NCBI GenBank assembly: GCA_013399695.1
Contig: VXAU01002429.1
Coordinates: 44,815-108,814, forward strand
Direction: 5' to 3'
Length of the DNA stretch: 64,000 nucleotides
DNA from: Formicarius rufipectus
Lineage: Eukaryota > Chordata > Aves > Passeriformes > Formicariidae
Shown piece after piece: positions 57,408 to 64,000 of the stretch; positions within the stretch are counted from its first letter, which is position 1; each line of letters begins with the position of its first letter. The notes beneath the pieces are model-generated. The model was not told the DNA's origin. It worked only from the letters and a program-made list of their open reading frames with translations, and searched no databases. The translations under genes and the position numbers were made by a program.

Positions 57408-58569
57408 NTTTGTTGTTTTTTTGTTTTGTTTTGTTTTGTTTTGTTTTAAATTTGGTCTGTATAAAAGCCTCCTGTCTATTTTTCTGGAGCAATTTTGAGT
57501 ATGACAGGAACTTAACTATTTCCATTATTATGCTTGGTTAAAAAAGGAAGGTTGCTTTCTTTCATAGAAAGCAATGACCTTTTTAATTATGGAGAATAGA
57601 CTTTTGTTCTAAACAGATGTGATTATTCACTTTCTAAAATTGTATATAACCAAAAACATAAATTTAGCACAAAATGGGTTAAGCATTACATCCTGCAACC
57701 TTTCTAGGTGTCCAGTGGAGAGAAAGAGCCGAAGCAGAATGAATGTTCCTTTCCGTATTGGCAGTGTCAAGGGTGATGAAGCTCTGGAAAAGAAATTTCT
57801 TGAAAAGGCTGTGGAACTTAACATGATATCTCTGAAAGGACATCGGTAAGTATAAGTCAGATGAATCTTTTTCCTGTGCAGAACAAACTATTGATACAAC
57901 AGTGATACAGCAGCAGGCATTGTGCATTGACTTACCAGCTTTTCTCACTCCTAAGCTGTTACTCATTTGGTATCACTTGAGAATAGAAGTCTAGAGACTG
58001 TAATTAGAGACTACTGGTGGGTCAGCTACTGCTTAGGTTTGATGGTGGGGTGTAGAGAGCTTTCTCCTTAATTCTACTTTCTTCTACAAATCTGTTTCTG
58101 TGCAAATGCAACTGAAGTTGTCACTTGAGATCAGATTGTGTCATTGTATAAAGCCTCTCAGGTGGCTTGTCTGTCTTGTTGCAAGAGTTCTTTCCCATGT
58201 TCAGTATTCTTTGTGAGATTAGCTTTTTGATGTCATAAGGCTCTAGCTTTGGAACGTAAATAACTAATAAAGACTAAGCTTCTATAGATTGCAGGCTTGC
58301 CTTGAAGAATGAAATACTGTTTCTCATTCACCTAAAATGTGATTTTTATCCTTTTAGAGTAGGGATAGATTTAAAAGTCAGCAAATGTTATTAATATCTT
58401 TTTTAGAATATACAGAAACTTAGTGGTTTTTTTTTTCCCCCTCATCTTCTCTTTTCAATTCAGATCTGTGGGAGGAATCCGTGCCTCTTTATATAATGCG
58501 GTGACTGTAGAAGATGTTCAGAAGCTTGCAACATTCATGAGAAGCTTCATGCAGATGCATCAGTCATAA
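43474..58569 (+). CDS. PSAT1: Phosphoserine aminotransferase 1
   Basis: PSAT1 is a cytosolic, homodimeric, PLP-dependent class V aminotransferase. It makes O-phospho-L-serine and 2-oxoglutarate from 3-phosphohydroxypyruvate and glutamate, the second step of serine synthesis. Nine coding exons join in frame: 43474-43533, 46271-46331, 47519-47588, 48489-48694, 50083-50255, 51263-51432, 55091-55219, 57708-57845 and 58464-58569. All introns are GT-AG and the total is 1,113 bases, 370 residues, equal to human PSAT1. Residues in place for the reaction are H44 and R45 (substrate), W107, T156, D176, Q199 and the cofactor lysine K200 (in FAGAQKN), and N241-T242 from the partner subunit (NTPP). One oddity is S80-A81 in the cofactor loop where human has C80-G81. 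It lies 4.4 kb after CEP78 on the same strand, as in mammals. ATF4 induces it on amino-acid shortage in mammals, and a matching element lies in intron 1. Confidence 0.98.
43958..43966 (+). promoter_or_regulatory. PSAT1: ATF4/CHOP-type amino-acid response element
   Basis: ATTGCATCA is a perfect match to the composite C/EBP-ATF site (reverse complement TGATGCAAT) that drives CHOP and SNAT2 under amino-acid starvation. It lies about 430 bases inside intron 1, a place similar to the SNAT2 site. A 9-base match can occur by chance, but the gene is a known ATF4 target. Confidence 0.5.
44779..44806 (+). repeat. T28 homopolymer in PSAT1 intron 1
   Basis: A single T run of 28 bases, close to an unresolved base at 44,830. 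Length is likely to be misjudged. Confidence 0.85.
46271..46331 (+). CDS. PSAT1: PSAT1 exon 2
   Basis: Residues 21-40 (VLLEAQKELVDYKGLGISVL) plus one base. Acceptor ctattgttag. Confidence 0.97.
46738..46800 (+). repeat. AT-rich (TA)n tract in PSAT1 intron 2
   Basis: Nearly pure TATATA sequence (gatatatatatttatatata) of about 60 bases, a variable dinucleotide repeat. Confidence 0.75.
47519..47588 (+). CDS. PSAT1: PSAT1 exon 3
   Basis: Residues 41-63 (EMSHRSSDFTKILNKTENLM), with the substrate-binding H44 and R45. Confidence 0.97.
48489..48694 (+). CDS. PSAT1: PSAT1 exon 4
   Basis: Residues 64-132, with the cofactor loop FLQGGGSAQFSAVPLNLIGL, W107 (which stacks on the PLP ring) and the conserved NIVHPKLGAYT segment. 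Confidence 0.97.
50083..50255 (+). CDS. PSAT1: PSAT1 exon 5
   Basis: Residues 133-190. It carries YCANETVHGVEF (T156) and VLVCDMSSNFLS (D176, which bonds the PLP nitrogen). Phase 0 at the 3' end. Confidence 0.98.
51263..51432 (+). CDS. PSAT1: PSAT1 exon 6
   Basis: Residues 191-246 start [20 protein letters not shown], with the Schiff-base lysine K200 and Q199, and end with NTPPCY (N241, T242). Human has S, not C, in NVGSAG. Confidence 0.98.
51433..55090 (+). other. PSAT1: PSAT1 intron 6
   Basis: A 3.7 kb AT-rich intron with a short TATG/TA repeat at 52,973-53,012. No exon-like or mobile-element sequence is recognised. Confidence 0.7.
55091..55219 (+). CDS. PSAT1: PSAT1 exon 7
   Basis: Residues 247-289 (IYIMGLVLEWIKNNGGAAAM and following), in the small C-terminal domain. 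Donor tatgt|gtaagt. Confidence 0.97.
55220..57707 (+). other. PSAT1: PSAT1 intron 7
   Basis: A 2.5 kb intron. It holds an A20 run near 56,205 and a 48-base T run at 57,360-57,407 that ends in an unresolved base, followed by a TTTTG repeat. No other feature is seen. Confidence 0.75.
57360..57446 (+). repeat. Long T run plus (TTTTG)n, with unresolved base
   Basis: 48 T followed by N at 57,408 and then ttttg units up to about 57,446. The N marks a place where read length failed, so the true tract may be longer. It lies about 260 bases before PSAT1 exon 8. Confidence 0.85.
57708..57845 (+). CDS. PSAT1: PSAT1 exon 8
   Basis: Residues 290-335 (VCPVERKSRSRMNVPFRIGS and following). It is 138 bases, a multiple of three, and starts and ends in phase 2, so skipping keeps the frame. 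In humans this same 46-residue piece is missing in the shorter isoform. Confidence 0.97.
58464..58569 (+). CDS. PSAT1: PSAT1 exon 9, last coding exon
   Basis: Residues 336-370 (RSVGGIRASLYNAVTVEDVQ to the end MHQS), with TAA at 58,567-58,569. Acceptor cttttcaattcag. Confidence 0.98.
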
Positions 58570-59995
58570 ATGCCTGTGGGTTAGAGCCATGCTGCACATC
58601 TATGATCTAAAAGCTAAAGGATTTGAAAGTCAATGTGGTACTGCACAGCTATAGTGCACAAGATGTTTTTTCTTTTAGTTCCTGTAGCTATTTTAGTTAA
58701 CTCTATGAGATTGAGTTCCTATCTTGCAATTACTTGGCAATCTTGGTCTTGCTGAAGGTGAGGATCCCCAGACTGATCATGGTTGGTTCCAAAATTTGAG
58801 AAACAGTATTCTCAATCTGTAGTTGAAACATCAGTTTGTCATAAGCTTTCTGTAATGCTCTACAAACACTATATGACTGCACAATGAAGCTAAACTAACA
58901 TAGTCTCTAAGGATTATCTAGTTGGCTTGTTGGATATATTTCAACAGTATATCACCAGCAGTATTTAGGAGTTAATATCAGTGCTTCTAACTTGAGGACC
59001 CCACCTTCAGACTACTGCTCCCATGCTTGAAGTACTATCATAACAGTTGCAAATAACTGACTGTGGTTGAAGTCTGTAGGACTGGGTCTTTTTTCCTATT
59101 ATCATGTATTAGTTTAAAGCTAAGATTTATAATCAAATCAGTTTATGTTTTTTTACTTCTCTATGCATTTTGTATGTTAAACTTCTAGTTTATTAATTTT
59201 ATATTCTTATTTTGGAGTATGCATATTTGCTGCTACCAAAAACTTGTTCTTGTTGTTAACTTTGTGCCAAACTGGATTGCTGTATTCCACACATTGCAAC
59301 TGTAACTTTCTCTGCACTGACTTCCTAGCGCAAAGTGCAGCAGACTTTCCTTGTCTGGTGCTTCTTAAATGTCTTCTCTCTCCAATTGCTCTGCTCTTTT
59401 TTTCGACTTTGTTCAGCTGTAGTAAATACAAGTCTTGACTTCTCTGCCTTTTCTGGAAACTACATTGCACTTTTGGTCCCACTTTCTCACTTGATCCTCC
59501 TGGCTTACTGCAGACTTTGATACTCTGGGCTAGAGAAGGGGCTATGGTTATACAAAGATCTGTACAACACCTTCTAATATAGTACTGTTAAATTACTTCT
59601 TTTTCTCAGCTTGTGACTCTGCTGCCAATGACAGTATATTTACACTAGCCTCCTATTTTAACTTGCATAGAAGCTATCTGCTCCTGTCATAGTGTTTAGA
59701 ATTGCTGCAGCTGGTTTCTGACTGTAAACTCTTGGATACAGAATGGGGATTTATATTTGTTTGTTTGATTTTTATGTAACATTGGTACAGTAGTAACAAT
59801 TTAATACTGATAAGAATGTATTGTCCCTTTGTTGATGGAACCTCATAACGAGTCAGTGGAATGTGCTAGGGTTGAGTTACATTCTTATCTGAAAAGTCAT
59901 AATTTTAAGACTTACTGTTCTGAGATTTTTGTCAAGTTAGTGTAACTCAAAGTAATTAAACAAATTATGTGAAGAAAATAAAACTTAATCACATC
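58570..59995 (+). other. PSAT1: PSAT1 3' untranslated region
   Basis: About 1.4 kb between the stop codon and the first good polyadenylation signal. Earlier or later ends are possible. Confidence 0.6.
59977..59982 (+). terminator. PSAT1: PSAT1 polyadenylation signal AATAAA
   Basis: A canonical AATAAA 1.4 kb after the stop. It is the first such hexamer on the + strand that I found after the last exon. Confidence 0.55.
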
Positions 59996-62512
59996 ATAAT
60001 ATGAAGTACCAGTGTCTGAAAATTTCTGCTTTTGTCACTTTCAGAAGGATGAGAAATCATGAGAAATGTGTCTTAGAATTTTATATTCTGATGTCTTCCT
60101 TTACCCCAAAAAGCAAACTTCTTTCACGTGTGTTTTTATTTCTTTCCAAGAAGAATCTTTCCTGTAATGAGCATGGAAATGAAGTATTGTGAAAAGGTTT
60201 CAAAAATCCTTTTTGCCCTGTGAATTATAAGTATGTAATTTAGGTTCCATATTAAACTTTTGAACTTTATAAAATTATTCTTCTGAATTTTGTGTACTTG
60301 CTTTCAACAGTAGCTCTGGCTTATCTCTTTCCAAAAGCTAGGCAGCCTTTCTATTTTATAATAGCCTTGCATTCCTCTTAGAAGGCATACTGTAATGTGT
60401 GTTTACAAAAATGCTTGCACTGATTTATGCAGCTGATGCATCAACCCAGCAGAAAACCTCTTGCTGCTTCTGAATTGTGTCTAGCATCTTGGCAGTATTT
60501 GTTTTAATCCAGTAAGGCAAAAATCATGTAAAAGTAAAATATAGAGTGAAGACTACATTAAACAATGATTGACTGAATATTAAATGAGCAGGATACAGCA
60601 ATACTGGGAATACTGGAGCATATGCTTAACAAATTAGTTACTTGATGTTTGTTTCAGACTCATCCATGGAGCAGTTCTAGGGCTTTCCAAGCTGTTTCTC
60701 TAAAAATTGTATTTGGGATTTGGAGCCCTGCTGGACAAAGAAAGCCTGCTTCCTCTCATCAGACTAGTGGGAGGAATTTCAGCAACAGGGTGCTCAGAGT
60801 CCTGGTCTGTTTCTTATATAAGCAAGCTGGGTCAATAATTGCAGAGTTTGGAAGCAGGGCTTTTCTTGGTGTGATGAATACTCCTGGGGCATTAAAGGGT
60901 GTTAAAGAATAATACTGATCTCATCTGATTTTGCCGAAGTAGAATGGGCTCTTTTCAGTGCACAGTTCTTTCAGTTCCTTTTCTAGTAAATTGTTTGATT
61001 TCACAAAAGCAGTTACTACCATTCTCCTTTGTTAGTAGTATAAAAGTCCTTAGCCAGTGTCTTTTTTTAGGCCAAGCCTAGGAAACAAAACTGCTGAGGA
61101 AGTTTCTGCTTTATGCAGTGAGGAGTGCTTTAGCCTAGCTTGGAACTTCCTATGGTAGTTGCCATCTGCAAGCCATGCAAGGATTACATAGGAATTAGAA
61201 GTCTGGATTGCCACATCCTTATTTAACTAGTAATTCTAGTGGAGATAAATTATTCATGTGGACAGTGGTGTGGGCATGATATGGAGCTGATGCTCTCTAT
61301 TTTCATGTATTTTCCCTTTTCTGTTTAAATCAATCCCATTTTTGATTTTCAACTTGTAACTGGCTTAATATTTTTAGATGTACCCAGATGTTTGGATGTA
61401 AAACTTTTAAACTGAATTCTTGACTTCCAATTAGACATTTGGAATGACAGGAATAAAAGACACCACACACTGATGTATTAGTAGTCAGGGTATGCTGAAA
61501 GTGTTTTTAGGTCTGACACTACATTGGAATATGATTAATTTTCACAGTGTTTCATTCTGTGAGTAGAAAGTAAAATGAAAATGGATGTCTTTGTATTTGA
61601 TAAAGATATACCTAATTAAAAAGTGAAATGTTACAAGGTTTTACATGAAATCAGTCACTTTAATGGGAAAGAAGTTTCCCCATCCCAGTCAGCAGTTGGA
61701 CTCTTAGTAATTTTAAAACCAGAATTCATAACAGCCTGTGAAAATTCAACCCTTTTAGGCTAAAGAAACAAAGAAGTTATAATGACCGATGGATTACTGA
61801 ATATTTAGTGGAGTGTCATCAGAGAGATGCAAGGAGATATTTTCCTTAAATAGAAAAAGAATTAATTTATGTTTGAAGTGACAAAAACCAAAAGCTGTAC
61901 AGTTTCTGAAATCCCAGAAAATTTGATTACTATCTGCTAGCTTTAACCTATGCATAAAGGCAAAATTTGAGTAATTTAGGAAATGGATTAACTGCAAAAG
62001 ATATATGGAGAAATCATGTGAGAGAGATTGAAATTTGAGAAACCATTGTTAAAAAAATTACCATTAAACTGATCAGAATTTATACAAAAATGAACACCTC
62101 TGTGATTCTGTGTTTTAGTTCCATGATATAAACTGAAGAGATTTGAGGGACATATTGCTGAAACCTGGGATGGTAGTAACAAATATTTATTGCTGTAAAA
62201 CTGAGTAAATACTCTTCCATAACATGAGCAATAGTCTTTGGAATTGAAACAACTGTAGGAAATTTTCAGACCTGACCTAAAGAATTGTAAAAGCTGGAAA
62301 ACTTAGTTCTGGGCTGGCAGTGCCCTGCCACTGTAGGGTCACACTGGCTTGTGGCTTTTCTTCCCTATCAGAGGAGCCCAAATCATGCAGCTTTTGGACA
62401 CATTTTTATTGTGAAGACATACCTCTTTCCTCAGTTTTAGGCATTTCTTAATGCTTGTCTTGGTTGTGATTGAGCTTCATCTGATGTCCCAGTACCCTGA
62501 GTTGTATCTCCT
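59996..62512. other. Intergenic, downstream of PSAT1
   Basis: AT-rich DNA without a recognisable exon, RNA gene or repeat end. An open frame of 87 codons at 60,649-60,912 has no splice pattern and no similarity I can name. Confidence 0.5.
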
Positions 62513-63552
62513 TGTGGTGGTTTTCACCCAGTGTCCGCCCAAACCTCCAGGCCCCCCCTCCCCTTTCCTGGAGGGAAAGGAAAAGGAGGAAAGGCAAGAA
62601 AAAAAACCAGCTGAGAGATAATGGCAAAGCAAACTCAGAGTAGATAAATACTTAAATTTATTACTAACAAGATAAGAACTAAAACTAAAAGTAATAAAAC
62701 TAAAAAGTAAGAAATAAATCAGTCTTAAGAACACCTCTCTGCTCCCACTCCTCCCTCTTTCCACCAGTTTGAGGGAGCAGGGAATGGGAGTTTTGCAGAC
62801 GGTTGTTGTTGCTGCCATTGCTCTTGTCCTGTGGGTCACTCCTTGGGGTGCAGTCGGGTCTCCGCACCCCGATGGTCTCCATGGGCTGCAGGGGCACAGA
62901 TGCTCCACCACGGTCTTCACCATGGTCTGCAGTGGGGCCACAGCTCTTAGTCCTTCCCCTGCTCCCGTGGAGTCCCTCCCGCAGGAGACAGTCCTCGATA
63001 GACTTCTTCAATGTGAGTCCACTCCCCCAGGCAACACTTTTACCTGGAGGAAAACCTGCTCTAGTGTGGGTGTCCTTCTCCAGGAGTCATGGCCGCAAGT
63101 CTCTTCCAGGATCTTGCTCCATCCTGGGCCTCCCACAGGGCAACAGCTCCTTCGGGCATCCACCTGCTCTTCCAGGGGCTGCAGGGGGGTCTATGCACCC
63201 CAATGGATCTCCATGGGCTTCGGGGTGGGGGGAAATAGCTTTCAGTCCTTCCCCCCTCCCTGCTCCAGTGTGGGGTCCCTCCTTTGCCTCCTCCTTCTCC
63301 AGCCTTGGTCTCTGCATTGTTATCTCATGGCTGGAATTTTCAGCTGCACAACACTCCTAAATTCTTGAATATGTTATCACAGAGGTGTGATATGTTTCTT
63401 AATTGGCTCAACCCTGTCCACCAGCAGGAAGTCCCTCCTGAACCAGGCTGTCATTGGCTCCACAGGACAGCAGAAGCTTCTAGCAGCTTCTAACAGAAAC
63501 CATCCTGTAAGCCTCCCCTTCTACTAAAATTCAGCTACTGAAACCTATGACA
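62513..63552 (-). repeat. Solo LTR, bird ERVL-like family, minus strand
   Basis: A GC-rich 1.04 kb block. On its sense strand it starts TGTCATAGG and ends CCACCACA, giving TG...CA ends. It contains gttagaagctgctagaagct, the cacacctctgtgataacata segment and ttagtaataaatttaagt with AATAAA. The plus-strand flanks ctcct (62,508-62,512) and gtcct (63,553-63,557) match at four of five, fitting a 5-bp ERVL-type target duplication. Frames of nearly 200 codons on the + strand within it come from base composition, not genes. It is a family member of the LTR at 20,183-21,215. Confidence 0.8.
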
Positions 63553-63980
63553 GTCCTCTACCAGGACGGAAATTGAAGGGTTTGTCTATGTAGATAGTTC
63601 ACTCAGCCACATAAACTGTACCTTTTCCTCCTTGGTATGGCAGAGAAGCTTGTCTTCAATTTCCTAAGTCTGTCTGGTGTTATGAAGTAGTTTCAGGTAA
63701 GACAGGTGCTGCAAGAGGTCCTGTGATGTGGCAACAGAAAGGGCAATAGACCTTGACAGCAGAGCTATGTGCACTGAGATGTCTGGAAGAGGTGTTGGAC
63801 CAAGTTAGTATGAGGTATGGGCAAGGTGAATGCTGGGTGACAGGAGGCGAATAGGAGGACATATTGCAAAGTTTAGAATTAGCTTGTGTGAAATTTAAGA
63901 AGAGGAATAGAAACAGAAGAAAAGCATTAAGAATATAATACAACATACAATTGTTATTTTGTTAGCTATTGGTGTATGAG
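63553..63980. other. Intergenic, no gene seen
   Basis: Mixed sequence between two LTRs with no recognisable feature. Confidence 0.45.
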
Positions 63981-64000
63981 TGTGCTGGTTTAGAATTAAA
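63981..64000 (-). repeat. Start of another LTR at the window edge
   Basis: TGTGCTGGTTTAGAATTAAA differs at one of 20 positions from the reverse complement of 3508-3527, the 3' end of the LTR at 2847. It is therefore probably the end of a second copy, in the opposite orientation, that continues beyond the window. Confidence 0.6.

Noticed and set aside
62769..63368. 199- and 185-codon open frames on the + strand
   Set aside because: Two overlapping frames in one LTR cannot both be coding, and both are antisense to the LTR. Composition explains them.
1..64000. CRISPR arrays, operons, bacterial mobile elements, tRNA or rRNA genes
   Set aside because: No regularly spaced repeats, no bacterial gene density, and no cloverleaf or rRNA sequence was seen. 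The window is vertebrate.

Overview
This window looks like ordinary bird nuclear DNA, most likely from a songbird. The base composition is AT-rich, the genes have many introns, fragments of CR1 LINEs with the conserved 3' end occur throughout, and several LTRs resemble bird endogenous retroviruses. Two vertebrate genes can be read exon by exon on the + strand: CEP78, a centrosomal leucine-rich-repeat protein, and PSAT1, phosphoserine aminotransferase 1. They lie head to tail as in other vertebrates. In chicken this block is on the Z chromosome, so Z linkage is a reasonable inference, but the sequence alone does not show it.

Layout. Bases 1-12,450 are intergenic, with two LTR candidates (2847-3527 and about 9352-10025), an LTR-like patch (6812-7250), a short CR1 tail at 8040 and two adjacent CR1 fragments (10,286-11,950). 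A CpG island at about 12,500-13,130, broken by a 29-base gap, is the CEP78 promoter and probably holds a non-coding first exon. CEP78 coding sequence runs from 13,987 (or 13,996) to 38,774 in 15 coding exons whose phases all fit, giving 774 (or 771) codons. Its introns carry four CR1 fragments, all in the sense direction, and three LTR segments. A 4.3 kb gap follows, mostly featureless, with two CR1 tails. The PSAT1 CpG island and promoter lie at about 43,190-43,680. Its nine coding exons (43,474-58,569) give exactly 370 codons, the length of the human protein, and all catalytic residues are present. A polyadenylation signal follows at 59,977. The rest is intergenic, with a 1.04 kb solo LTR at 62,513-63,552, and the window stops at what looks like the first 20 bases of another LTR.

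Function. The two genes are not known to work together. CEP78 acts at centrioles and cilia. PSAT1 makes phosphoserine in the cytosolic serine pathway, and a perfect ATF4/CHOP-type amino-acid response element in its first intron fits its known control.

I found no CRISPR array, operon, tRNA or rRNA, and no obviously new biological system. The most useful leads are possible unannotated exons in CEP78 introns 8 and 9 (including an 18-base in-frame microexon), an antisense exon-like segment in intron 8, the PSAT1 response element, and an unusual residue in the PSAT1 cofactor loop.
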